Assembly (NCBI GenBank): GCA_016875195.1
Contig: VGRY01000050.1
Location: forward strand, 1 to 32,464
Source of the DNA: Deltaproteobacteria bacterium
Lineage (GTDB): Bacteria; Desulfobacterota; BSN033; UBA1163
Length of the DNA stretch: 32,464 nucleotides
Reading direction: 5' to 3'
A program made the translations under genes and the position numbers. Shown in pieces: positions 1 through 7,144 of this stretch; the first letter of the stretch is position 1, and every line of letters begins with the position of its first letter. The notes beneath the pieces were generated by a model that saw only the letters and a program-made list of their open reading frames with translations, was not told where the DNA came from and did not search any database.

Positions 1-1
1 T

Positions 2-88
2 GGCCTGGTGAAACTGTATGCGGCAACGGAGATGTATGCTATTCTTACTCAACAACACTATCCTCATCCTATGCAATCTGGCCCCTGA
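2..88 (+). CDS. Possible C-terminal tail of an upstream gene
   Basis: The second reading frame is open from the window edge for 28 codons to a TGA at 86-88 and ends in the residues YPHPMQSGP. It could be the 3' end of a gene that starts before the window. The stretch is too short to assign to a family, and frame 1 is also open for 38 codons, so this may be chance. The longer ATG-started frame at 18-263 runs through a hairpin repeat and looks spurious. Confidence 0.25.
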   Translation, partial: GLVKLYAATEMYAILTQQHYPHPMQSGP

Positions 89-270
89 CCTTTGCCCCCT
101 GTGTCAAGTGTGGCTAAAGACCAGCCCCCGGGGGGAGAGGGTCAGGGTGAGGGGGAAACGATCTTCTGATCACCCCCACTTTAATTCCCCATCAAATGGG
201 AGGAGACTTTTCTTAGGTACTGGATACCCCGCAGCCCTGCTGCGGGGTGCTTCATTCGATTAGGTGAAAG
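89..270. repeat. Non-coding leader with a perfect 10-bp hairpin
   Basis: This gap before the first activase holds a G-rich stretch near 128-158 and a perfect hairpin at 226-248 (ACCCCGCAGC, loop CCT, GCTGCGGGGT). No T-tract follows the hairpin (the next bases are GCTTCATTCG), so it fits an interspersed palindromic repeat better than a strong terminator. It ends 22 bases before the activase ATG, whose ribosome site is AGGTGA at 263-268. Confidence 0.55.
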
Positions 271-1056
271 ATGGTTTTTGTATTGGGTATCGATATTGGT
301 TCAGCGGCATCCAAAGGAGTAGCTCTTGGAGACCAGGGGCTTTTAGGGTCATTTGAGTGCCCCTCTGGAGGAGATTTCAAACTGACAGCAGAAAGGGTGA
401 GAGAGGAATTGCTCTCTCAGTGCAGGAAAACAGAAAAAGACGTTTCCAGGACCGTGGCCACGGGATATGGATCTAAACTGGTCTTGTTCGCCGATGAAAT
501 TAAGCCTGATATCGTATGCCTTGCAAAGGGTATTTCCTCTCTCCTGCCTTCCGCGAGAACCGTCATTGATGTGGGAGATCTTTACACCAAAGTCCTCCGT
601 ACGAATGGGGACGGAAATGTGCACAACTTTATATTAAGCGGAAAATGTGCAGGAGGAAGCGGTAGAATTCTTCAAGTCGTCGCCAAAGTTCTTCAGGTCA
701 AGGTAGATGAGATAGGGATGCTCTCTTTAAAATCGAAAAAAAGGATTGATTTTAACACGGGATGCGCCGTTTTCGCGGAAACAGAAGCGATCTCCAGGCT
801 TTCACAGGAAGTCACAAAGGAAGACCTTCTGGCAGGACTTCATCGGGCTCTTGCAGCACAGATCAACAGCCTGGCAGAGAGAATCGGAGTTGAGCCGGAA
901 ATTGCCATAACCGGAGGCGGTGCCAGAGACATAGGTTTGATACAGGCATTAAGCGAGATCAGGGGGCATGCGATCCTTGCTCCGCCCAATCCCCATATGA
1001 CCGCAGCCTTAGGTGCGGCCATCATCTCCAAGGAAAACCAAAAAAAATTGGATTGA
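271..1056 (+). CDS. BadF/BcrA-type activase with degenerate ATP motif
   Basis: 261-aa member of the BadF/BadG/BcrA/BcrD (HgdC) activase family of the ASKHA ATPase fold. Family members hydrolyse ATP and pass one electron from a [4Fe-4S] cluster bridging two subunits to a 2-hydroxyacyl-CoA dehydratase or benzoyl-CoA reductase. The N-terminal phosphate loop GIDIGSAASKG (6-16) and both cluster cysteines are present: C126 in KCAGGSGR and C165 in GCAVFAETE. A C-terminal ITGGGARD loop is also seen. The unusual point is at D100: the family DIGGQDxK is here DVGDLYTK, so G103, Q104 and D105 of the second activase in this window are replaced by D, L and Y. It may be the catalytically weak partner of a BcrA/BcrD-like heterodimer. 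It is first in a + strand set with the two dehydratase-like genes and the second activase. Family call is firm; exact substrate is unknown. Confidence 0.85.
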   Translation: MVFVLGIDIGSAASKGVALGDQGLLGSFECPSGGDFKLTAERVREELLSQCRKTEKDVSRTVATGYGSKLVLFADEIKPDIVCLAKGISSLLPSARTVIDVGDLYTKVLRTNGDGNVHNFILSGKCAGGSGRILQVVAKVLQVKVDEIGMLSLKSKKRIDFNTGCAVFAETEAISRLSQEVTKEDLLAGLHRALAAQINSLAERIGVEPEIAITGGGARDIGLIQALSEIRGHAILAPPNPHMTAALGAAIISKENQKKLD

Positions 1057-1165
1057 AAGAGTAGTGTCAATAAGGTATAGTCGATTTCGATTGAATGTTA
1101 GTTTTTTCACAGCTTCGGGGATAAGTAAAAGTCACTTCCCTGATAAAGAAGGAAGGAGAATTTCG

Positions 1166-2326
1166 ATGAGTTCCATACAGAACGGGATCCTCTCCATAGT
1201 AGACAAATATTATAAGGATTACGGATTCAGGGCAAGGGAACTGCAAAGGGAAGGGAAGAAGATCATTGGCTATGTCTGTTCCTTTGTCCCACTGGAGATC
1301 ATCACAGCATCCGGAGCCATTCCCTTTCGGGTGAGGGGAAATATTCATGAACCCATTACCAAAGGAGACACGCTTCTTGAGACAATCGTCTGCCCTTATT
1401 ACCGGAGTTGCTTCGATCTTTCCATAAAGGATAAGTACGACTTCCTTTCGGGAATGGTGATCCCTCATGGCTGTGACAGCATGGTGCGAAGTTTCAGCAC
1501 CTGGAGTTATGGACTGCCTTTCCCTTATTTTCACTTTGTCAATATCCCTTCGGTCTGTGAGGAGTCGTCCTTTGAGTTCTTTGGGGCAGAGTTGAGTAAT
1601 TTCAGAAAGAGCCTGGAGAAATTTTTAGGTGAAGCGATCACCGAAGAGAAACTGAACCGAGCCATCCGGATCCACAATGAAAACAGGGATAAGGCGAGGG
1701 CGCTCTATGAGTTAAGAAAAGCCAATCCGCCCCTCATCTCCGGGACTGAATTGACGATGACCCTGACTGCCGGATCGAGTCTGCCCATCGAAGAGTCGAA
1801 TGGCCTGTTTGATCAGGTCCTTTCAAAGGCGAAGGAGAGAGGAGCCTCTTCCATTAAGAAAGGTCCGCGGATTCTTATTGATGGGGCCTGTCTCGACAAT
1901 ATCGAATTGATCAAACTTGTGGAGGAACTGGGAGGTAATGTGGTGGCCGATACCATCTGTAATGGAGCCAGGGATCATCTTCCAAAGACGGACGTAAATG
2001 GGAATCCCATTGATGCGCTGTCCCATCGTTATCTGGGAAAGATCAATTGCCCCAAGACATACCGGGCTAACAAAGCTGGCACTTTCGAAGGAGACATCGC
2101 AAACCGGTTTGGCGATATCGGAGCCTATGCGAAAGAGTTCAAAGCGGACGGAGCGATCCTCTATGTCTATAAGTTTTGTGACCCCTTTGGCTTTGAAGTT
2201 CCTGCACGGAAGGCCTATTATCAATCGCTAAATATCCCCATGCTTCATCTGGAAGATATCTACTCAGCAGGGACAATGGGTCAACTGCGAACCCGGATTC
2301 AGGCCTTTTTAGAGATGATCGGGTGA
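1166..2326 (+). CDS. 2-hydroxyacyl-CoA dehydratase / BcrC-like subunit
   Basis: 386-aa protein of the HgdB/FldC/BcrC dehydratase superfamily, the Fe-S component that receives electrons from the activase to dehydrate an (R)-2-hydroxyacyl-CoA or reduce an aromatic acyl-CoA. The start at 1166 is chosen because GGAAGGAGAA sits 6-15 bases upstream; the open frame reaches back to 1013, but that extension overlaps the preceding gene and lacks family character. Family features are VCSFVPLEIITASGAIP (37-53, C38), CPYYRSC (C76, C82), HGCDSM (C103) and KFCDPFGFE (C338), which supply plausible [4Fe-4S] ligands. The size matches BcrC or HgdB-type subunits. The gap from the upstream activase is 109 bases. 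Substrate cannot be read from sequence: benzoyl-CoA, phenyllactyl-CoA or another 2-hydroxyacyl-CoA remain possible. Confidence 0.8.
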   Translation: MSSIQNGILSIVDKYYKDYGFRARELQREGKKIIGYVCSFVPLEIITASGAIPFRVRGNIHEPITKGDTLLETIVCPYYRSCFDLSIKDKYDFLSGMVIPHGCDSMVRSFSTWSYGLPFPYFHFVNIPSVCEESSFEFFGAELSNFRKSLEKFLGEAITEEKLNRAIRIHNENRDKARALYELRKANPPLISGTELTMTLTAGSSLPIEESNGLFDQVLSKAKERGASSIKKGPRILIDGACLDNIELIKLVEELGGNVVADTICNGARDHLPKTDVNGNPIDALSHRYLGKINCPKTYRANKAGTFEGDIANRFGDIGAYAKEFKADGAILYVYKFCDPFGFEVPARKAYYQSLNIPMLHLEDIYSAGTMGQLRTRIQAFLEMIG

Positions 2327-2397
2327 TGCTGGAGGATTATAAAAATAAGCTATAGGTAAGGGTGTGTACGATACCAGCCGACAAACAGATTAAAGAC

Positions 2398-2433
2398 TTG
2401 TACCTATAATTGCGATCGCAATTATAGGTACAA
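2398..2433. promoter_or_regulatory. Perfect 36-bp palindrome centred on GCGATCGC
   Basis: The sequence reads identically on both strands from 2398 to 2433: left arm TTGTACCTATAATTGCGA, right arm its exact reverse complement, with no spacer. It lies in the 156-base gap between the two dehydratase-like subunits and ends about 50 bases before the next ATG. A further half-motif, CTATAGGTA, occurs at 2350-2358. It could be an operator for a dimeric regulator, an RNA hairpin setting subunit stoichiometry, or a site-specific recombination or cleavage site. No T-tract follows, so it is not a standard terminator. Confidence 0.7.
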
Positions 2434-2482
2434 ATGGGATTTTGGTGGTAGTTTGTGATGAGGGTGAAAGGAGGTTTTAATC

Positions 2483-3886
2483 ATGGCTGAGGAGCAGAAA
2501 GAGGCGAAACCGAAGAAGAGGATGACTGCCACCAAGGCGGCGGCTTCCATCGGCCCCATGGTGAAGGAGTTTATCACAGGAACCCTCCAGGCCAAGGCTG
2601 AGGGAAAGCAGAAGGTAGCCTATACCTTCATAGTCTGCCATCACGAGGAGATCTTCAGGGCGCTCGATGTGATTCCGGTGTGGACGGAAAATTTCGCAGG
2701 CATCTGCGGCGCCAAGAGAGATGCAGAGAGATTTCTTCAACGAGCAGAATCACTCGGCCTCTCCCGCTCCTTGTGTACGTATGCCCTTTGTGGTATCGGT
2801 TTTGATCAGTGGAGGGAAGAGTTAGGCCAGATGCCTCCAGATGCTCCCTGGGGCGGGCAGGTCAGGCCTGACTTCATGATCTCAAGTGGTCAGATCCTCT
2901 GCGATCCGAGAGCGAAGTGGTATCAAGCTTCTCAACAATTCATGCCGGATGTTCCTATCTATAATATTGATCTTCCCTATCCCCTGTTTCAGATCAATCG
3001 TGACCACCGGGAGGTCCTCGGGTATTACCATCAATATATCGTCAAGCAGTTGCGCGGGCTGGTGGCCTTTATCGAAGAGCAGACAAAGAAGAAGATGGAT
3101 TATGACCGGCTGAGGGAGCTGGTGAAGTTAAGCGATAAGACATGGAACCTGATCGAAGAGACCTACGATCTTCGAAAAGCAGTACCTTGCCCCATGGGAA
3201 CGGGTGATGCCATGAATACCATGGTGCCGATTAACTTCATGATGGCCACCCAAAAGGCTTATGATTTCTTTGTCGACCTTAAGAAGGAACTGGAGGAGAA
3301 GATCGCCAAGGGAGAAGGGGAGGTTGAAAATGAAAAATACAGGCTCATGTGGGGGGGAGGATTGCCTGCGTGGTATGCGCTGAACGATTTCAACTATTTC
3401 AATAGCAGGGGAGCTTCATTCCCTGCGGAGACGACTTATCGAATGGTTGCTCCTCTTAGCCAGATGGATCTTCCCGAGACCAAAGATCCCATCGAGCACC
3501 TGGCATGGAGATGGCTCGGATACTGGACCTTCTGGTTTGACAGAGCGAAGAAGAGGCCGGGGTCTGAACCCGATGTGGAACGGTTAATCAACCGAATCGA
3601 AGAATACAAGATTGACGGCGTGGTCATGCATGAAGCCTTCTCCTGCCGGACCTGGCATGTGGGCCTCATCTGGCAGTTGAACCATCTTGCAAAGATTTAT
3701 AAACCCATCCCTGTCTATATGATGGGAAAGGATGGAAAGAAAGAGAAGGTTTTGAGAGAGCTTCCTTCGCTGATCCTGGAAAGCGATATCATCGACATCA
3801 CCTCTTATTCAGAGGTCGATACGAGAAACAAGATCGATGCCTTCATCGAAACCCTTGAATCGATTCGACTGAACAAAGCCGCCTAA
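2483..3886 (+). CDS. 2-hydroxyacyl-CoA dehydratase / BcrB-like subunit
   Basis: 467-aa large subunit of the same superfamily, closest in size and layout to BcrB/BadE-type subunits. It begins at an ATG with AAAGGAGG 9-16 bases upstream. After a charged lysine-rich head (1-20), the first domain has FIVCHHEEIFRALDVIP (49-65, C52), ICGAKRD (C75) and LCTYALCGIG (C98, C103). Later come WGGGLPAWY and HEAFSCRTWH (cysteine near 387). These cysteines are candidate [4Fe-4S] ligands. It probably forms a heterodimer with the 386-aa protein and is reduced by the flanking activases. The gap upstream contains the 36-bp palindrome and the gap downstream an imperfect inverted repeat. Assignment to the superfamily is strong; calling it a benzoyl-CoA reductase subunit is only a possibility. 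Confidence 0.8.
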   Translation: MAEEQKEAKPKKRMTATKAAASIGPMVKEFITGTLQAKAEGKQKVAYTFIVCHHEEIFRALDVIPVWTENFAGICGAKRDAERFLQRAESLGLSRSLCTYALCGIGFDQWREELGQMPPDAPWGGQVRPDFMISSGQILCDPRAKWYQASQQFMPDVPIYNIDLPYPLFQINRDHREVLGYYHQYIVKQLRGLVAFIEEQTKKKMDYDRLRELVKLSDKTWNLIEETYDLRKAVPCPMGTGDAMNTMVPINFMMATQKAYDFFVDLKKELEEKIAKGEGEVENEKYRLMWGGGLPAWYALNDFNYFNSRGASFPAETTYRMVAPLSQMDLPETKDPIEHLAWRWLGYWTFWFDRAKKRPGSEPDVERLINRIEEYKIDGVVMHEAFSCRTWHVGLIWQLNHLAKIYKPIPVYMMGKDGKKEKVLRELPSLILESDIIDITSYSEVDTRNKIDAFIETLESIRLNKAA

Positions 3887-3888
3887 GA

Positions 3889-3980
3889 AGAAGGTTAAGG
3901 TCAAGGTTTAGGTTGAGAGATTTTGAAGTGAATTTTTTCTTTCCTTAACCTTAGCCTCAACCTCAACCTCAACCTTTGAG
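3889..3980. repeat. AAGGTT/AACCTT inverted repeat
   Basis: Starting two bases after the BcrB-like stop, the left side has AAGGTTAAGGTCAAGG plus TTTAGGTTGAGAG and the right side (3941-3976) has CCTTAACCTTAGCC followed by three CTCAAC units and CTTTGAG. The arms are imperfect reverse complements separated by about 25 A/T-rich bases, so the transcript could fold into a long G-U-tolerant stem just upstream of the TTG start at 3989. It also resembles a hexamer-type satellite. Confidence 0.6.
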
Positions 3981-3988
3981 AGATCCTA

Positions 3989-4831
3989 TTGACAAACTAT
4001 TTTGCTGGTATTGATATTGGTTCAACGATGACGAAGGTGGTGATCCTGAACCAGGGGATCGTCGCCTCGATCATCGGCCCTACGGGTCCCGGTCAGCGCC
4101 GTCTGGCCAATAAGGTCATGGAAGAAGCGCTGAAGAAGGCCTCCCTTTCCTTCTCCCAAATCACCTATATTGTTTCCACAGGGTACGGAAGGATTAACGT
4201 CCCTTTTTCCGACAAACAGTTCACAGAGATTACCTGCCATGCAAAAGGGATTGTCCATCTCTTCCCCCGGGCGAGGACAATCATTGACATTGGCGGACAG
4301 GACGCAAAAGGGATCAAGATCGATTCTTCAGGAAAGATCGTTGATTTTGTGATGAATGATAAGTGTGCGGCTGGCAGCGGCCGATTCATCGAGGTGATTG
4401 CCGATACCCTTGGTGTTCCTCTGGATCAGGTAGGTGAGCGTTCCCTTCAAAGCAAGAACCCCGCGAAGATCAGTAATATCTGCACGATATGGGCACAGCA
4501 GGAGGTGGCATCGAGTCTGGCAGAGGGAGTGTCTGTTTCGGATCTTCTTGCCGGCATTCATCAGTCGCTTGCGGATAGGATTGTGCGAATGGTCAGCCGA
4601 CTGAAAGTGGAGAGAGAAGTGATTGTGACCGGGGGCGGGGGAAAGAACAGGGGGTTGCTTCAAGCTCTTTCGGAGCAGTTGGGACAGGAGGTTTTGGTTC
4701 CTGAGGAACCTCTGCTCACCGGAGCCCTCGGCGCCGCCTTAATGGGCAAGGAGATTGCAGAAAAAGCTAGACAGGATCAGACACCACTCGAAACCAAAGA
4801 ACGCATCTTAGAAGTCGTTGAAATTCTGTAA
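3989..4831 (+). CDS. BadF/BcrD-type activase, intact ATP motifs
   Basis: 280-aa ASKHA-fold activase and likely electron donor to the two dehydratase-like subunits. All family motifs are visible: GIDIGSTMTK (7-16), STGYGR (63-68), DIGGQDAK (100-107), cluster cysteine C126 in DKCAAGSGR, second cluster cysteine C165 in NICTIWAQQE, and VTGGGGKN near the C-terminus. The usual F after the second cysteine region is W here. The start is TTG at 3989 with only a weak GAGAG upstream; no better in-frame start precedes the conserved N-terminus. Both cysteines align at identical residue numbers with the first activase (271-1056), which supports a duplicated pair that could form a heterodimer as BcrA/BcrD do. 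Confidence 0.88.
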   Translation: MTNYFAGIDIGSTMTKVVILNQGIVASIIGPTGPGQRRLANKVMEEALKKASLSFSQITYIVSTGYGRINVPFSDKQFTEITCHAKGIVHLFPRARTIIDIGGQDAKGIKIDSSGKIVDFVMNDKCAAGSGRFIEVIADTLGVPLDQVGERSLQSKNPAKISNICTIWAQQEVASSLAEGVSVSDLLAGIHQSLADRIVRMVSRLKVEREVIVTGGGGKNRGLLQALSEQLGQEVLVPEEPLLTGALGAALMGKEIAEKARQDQTPLETKERILEVVEIL

Positions 4832-5038
4832 TGACATCATTTAAAAATTCTCTTCCGACTCCAAATTCTTGAAATACCGAATTACCGTTGTCTGCCCCCA
4901 TATCACTTAAGCATGCATTTGAAAAAGATTGCTTTTTCCCCTATCTGGTGTAGAATATTCAGGGTAGGGAGGTTCATATTTCTATAAACAATATTGAAAA
5001 CCTGAAAGAAATAACGTAAAGCCGAAAAGCAAAGGATT

Positions 5039-6097
5039 ATGAAACCCATCAAACCTAATGTCCTCCTGAAGGATCTGCGAGAGTTAATCGAAGAGGCAAG
5101 GCAGGATGTTGCGCGACAGGTCAACTCTGCGCTAGTCTTGCTTTACTGGCGAGTCGGTAAACGCATCCATCAAGACATCTTAAAAGAGAAACGAGCTGAG
5201 TATGGGAAACAAATTTTGCACACACTGTCGGCACAATTGGTTTCTGAGTTCGGATCAGGCTTCACAGCAAGAAATCTTTCCAACATGGTTCGATTTGCAG
5301 AAGTTTTCCAAGACGAAAAGATTTTGCACACAGTGTGTGCTAAATTGAGCTGGAGCCATTTTCGGCTGATTATATATCTTGATGATGACCTCAAGCGTGA
5401 TTTTTATACCGAGATGTGTCGTTTAGAGGGATGGAGTGTCCGAGCCCTCGAGAAGAAAATCTCCGGCATGCTATTCGAACGTACGGCACTCTCGAGGAAA
5501 CCTGATAAATTGATTCGACATGAATTGGATGAACTTAGGACAGAAGACAAACTCACGCCAGACCTGGTCTTTCGTGATCCGTATTTTCTCGATTTTCTTG
5601 GACTAAAAGATCGTTATCTTGAAAAGGACGTTGAAGATGCGATCATGCGTGAGATGGAACATTTCATCCTGGAGTTGGGTATTGGCTTCACCTTCGTTGC
5701 AAGACAAAAACGTATCCAGGTCGATAGCGACGATTACTACCTTGACCTGCTTTTCTATCACCGGGGACTCAAGCGGCTGGTAGCGATCGATCTCAAGCTT
5801 GGTGATTTCAAGCCTTCTGATAAAGGGCAGATGGAACTCTACTTGCGCTGGCTGACCAAGTATGAACAGAAGCCCGGCGAGGAAGCCCCTATAGGACTCA
5901 TCCTGTGTGCAGGCAAGAAAAAAGAGACGGTAGAGTTGCTGGAACTTGAAAAGAGTGGTATCCGCGTGGCATCGTATTGGACCAAAGTCCTGCCGCGGGA
6001 GCTTCTCCAGAAAAAATTGCATGAAGCCATTCTGCACGCACGCAACCGTCTGGCACAAACGGGAACTATTAGCGACAAAAAACTTCTTGAACATTGA
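5039..6097 (+). CDS. DUF1016/YhcG-type PDDEXK nuclease-like protein
   Basis: 352-aa protein with the two parts typical of the DUF1016 (YhcG) family. An N-terminal domain (about 10-150) contains YWRVGKRI, ARNLSNMVRFAE and KLSWSHFRLII. A C-terminal PDDEXK-like nuclease domain (about 180-335) contains FVARQKRI, DDYYLDLLFYHR, LVAIDLKLGDFKP and GQMELYLRWL; the D of DYYLDLL and the DLK core are the likely metal-binding residues. Function in vivo is poorly defined, with links to restriction and mobile DNA. It stands alone: no methyltransferase, helicase or toxin partner is adjacent, and neighbours are metabolic. Its 207-base upstream gap is A/T-rich. The AAAGGA sequence lies only 2 bases before the ATG, so the start is not certain. 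It may be a horizontally acquired insert. Confidence 0.85.
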   Translation: MKPIKPNVLLKDLRELIEEARQDVARQVNSALVLLYWRVGKRIHQDILKEKRAEYGKQILHTLSAQLVSEFGSGFTARNLSNMVRFAEVFQDEKILHTVCAKLSWSHFRLIIYLDDDLKRDFYTEMCRLEGWSVRALEKKISGMLFERTALSRKPDKLIRHELDELRTEDKLTPDLVFRDPYFLDFLGLKDRYLEKDVEDAIMREMEHFILELGIGFTFVARQKRIQVDSDDYYLDLLFYHRGLKRLVAIDLKLGDFKPSDKGQMELYLRWLTKYEQKPGEEAPIGLILCAGKKKETVELLELEKSGIRVASYWTKVLPRELLQKKLHEAILHARNRLAQTGTISDKKLLEH

Positions 6098-6155
6098 TCA
6101 ATTTGGGAAGAAGTCAGTTTTTATAAAAAATTCTTATAAAAAGGAGGGACGGACG

Positions 6156-6554
6156 ATGGGAAAGGCGAAAAAAGTGAAGGAGATCAGTTTTGAGATGCCC
6201 AATAGGGTCGGATTGCTCGCGGAGGTGACGGCAGCCATTGCCGGAGCGAAGGTGAATGTCAATGCCATCTGTGCGTATGGGATGGAAGGGACCGGCTATT
6301 TTATGCTGACGACGAACAGCAATGCAAAGGCGAAGAAAGCCCTTGCTCCCTTAGGCGTGGCCATTGAGGAAAGGGATGTGGTTGAGGTGGAGGTGTCTGA
6401 CAAACCCGGAGAGTTACAGAAGATTGCAAAAAAGGTTGCTGATGCAGGCATTGATATTGAATATATGTACGCCACCGCCGGCTCGGGCAAAAAAGAGACC
6501 TGTATTTTTCTGACCTCCGATAATGTAAAGGCGATCAAGGCAGTTAATAGATAG
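6156..6554 (+). CDS. Tandem ACT-domain protein
   Basis: 132-aa cytosolic protein made of two ACT-type ligand-binding modules. The first (about 7-70) begins KEISFEMPNRVGLLAEVTAA and the second (about 72-130) carries VEVSDKPGELQKIAKKVADA and IDIEYMYATAG. Both keep the N/D-x-x-G-x-L turn that contacts amino acids in ACT domains. It has no catalytic domain, so a regulatory or amino-acid-sensing role is likely. The start at 6156 is set by AAGGAGGG at 6141-6148; the open frame extends upstream into the DUF1016 gene in another frame and is not real there. Similar stand-alone ACT proteins are often found near acyl-CoA ligase or keto-acid oxidoreductase genes in anaerobes, but those are absent here. 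Confidence 0.85.
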   Translation: MGKAKKVKEISFEMPNRVGLLAEVTAAIAGAKVNVNAICAYGMEGTGYFMLTTNSNAKAKKALAPLGVAIEERDVVEVEVSDKPGELQKIAKKVADAGIDIEYMYATAGSGKKETCIFLTSDNVKAIKAVNR

Positions 6555-6563
6555 AAATGTATT

Positions 6564-6713
6564 TATTAACGATCTCAGAATAGAATTGACATAAGCATTG
6601 GAAAATTTCCCCTCCCCCTCTTTGCTAAATCCCGATTTATCGGGACCTTAGGCAAAGGGAGGTCAGGAGGGATTTTACAAATCGATTTCGTTACTATTTT
6701 GAGATCATTAATA
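6564..6713. repeat. 150-bp palindromic element with nested hairpin
   Basis: Outer arms TATTAACGATCTCAGAATAG (6564-6583) and CTATTTTGAGATCATTAATA (6694-6713) are reverse complements with two mismatches. Inside them lie CCCTCTTTGCTAA / TTAGGCAAAGGG arms, and inside those a small hairpin TCCCGATTTATCGGGA. The element fills the gap between the ACT and ABM genes and has no coding potential. It looks like a miniature interspersed palindrome with a second small element inserted in its loop. Confidence 0.7.
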
Positions 6714-6740
6714 TATCCATGAATGAAGGGAGTATGAAAG

Positions 6741-7046
6741 ATGATCAGTGTCGTTGCATCGATTCGTGTGAAAGCGGGAAAACGTTCAGAGTTTCTCCAT
6801 ATTTTTAAGGCCAATCTCCAAAAAGTCAGGCAAGAAAAGGGATGTATCGAGTATTTCCCGGCGGTTGATGTTGATTCCGGCTTACCTCCGCAGACCCTGG
6901 ATGAGAATATGGTCACGATCATTGAGAAATGGGAGAGTGTCGAAGCTCTCCGTAATCATCTTGCTACGCCTCATATGCTGGCCTATAGGGAGAAAGTCAA
7001 AGACATCGTAGAGAATCTCTCTCTCAAGGTCCTTCAGGAAGCCTAA
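6741..7046 (+). CDS. ABM-domain protein (YgiN-like monooxygenase)
   Basis: 101-aa protein with the antibiotic-biosynthesis-monooxygenase ferredoxin-like fold. It begins ISVVASIRVKAGKRSEF, continues with LQKVRQEKGCIEYFP (strand-helix with the EKGC-xxY signature), then VTIIEKWESVEALRNHL and a terminal MLAYREKV segment, the standard ABM pattern at the standard length. Known relatives include quinol monooxygenases and cofactor-free oxygenases, and many have no tested activity, so the reaction here is open. In an anaerobic setting a quinone- or thioester-related role is as likely as oxygenation. The ATG is preceded by GAAGGGAG at 6725-6732, a weak ribosome site. Confidence 0.8.
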   Translation: MISVVASIRVKAGKRSEFLHIFKANLQKVRQEKGCIEYFPAVDVDSGLPPQTLDENMVTIIEKWESVEALRNHLATPHMLAYREKVKDIVENLSLKVLQEA

Positions 7047-7144
7047 GCCCTGTTGCTGCTTGGATAAAAGACACCATATCTCGTCCGTTGGGGGTCTATC
7101 CTCCGATCGACACAAAGGGTTAATCATTTCGAAGATCGAATGAA

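Noticed and set aside
226..248. Rho-independent terminator of an upstream gene
   Set aside because: The stem is strong but no T-tract follows; recorded as a hairpin repeat.
18..263. 81-codon open frame at the left edge
   Set aside because: It runs through a G-rich stretch and the 226-248 hairpin repeat, has no ribosome site and no family character.
1013..1165. N-terminal extension of the 386-aa dehydratase-like subunit
   Set aside because: It overlaps the upstream activase, lacks conserved residues, and a strong ribosome site supports 1166.
1067..1534. 155-codon open frame on the minus strand
   Set aside because: Shadow of the dehydratase-like gene on the opposite strand, with no family features.
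3889..3980. Possible CRISPR-like array
   Set aside because: Units are about 6 bases, arranged as inverted arms with no spacers.
271..4831. Naming the cluster bcrABCD
   Set aside because: Superfamily membership is clear, but short activases and missing partner genes do not allow a benzoyl-CoA reductase claim.
5946..6155. N-terminal extension of the ACT protein
   Set aside because: It is the DUF1016 gene read in another frame; AAGGAGGG before 6156 fixes the start.
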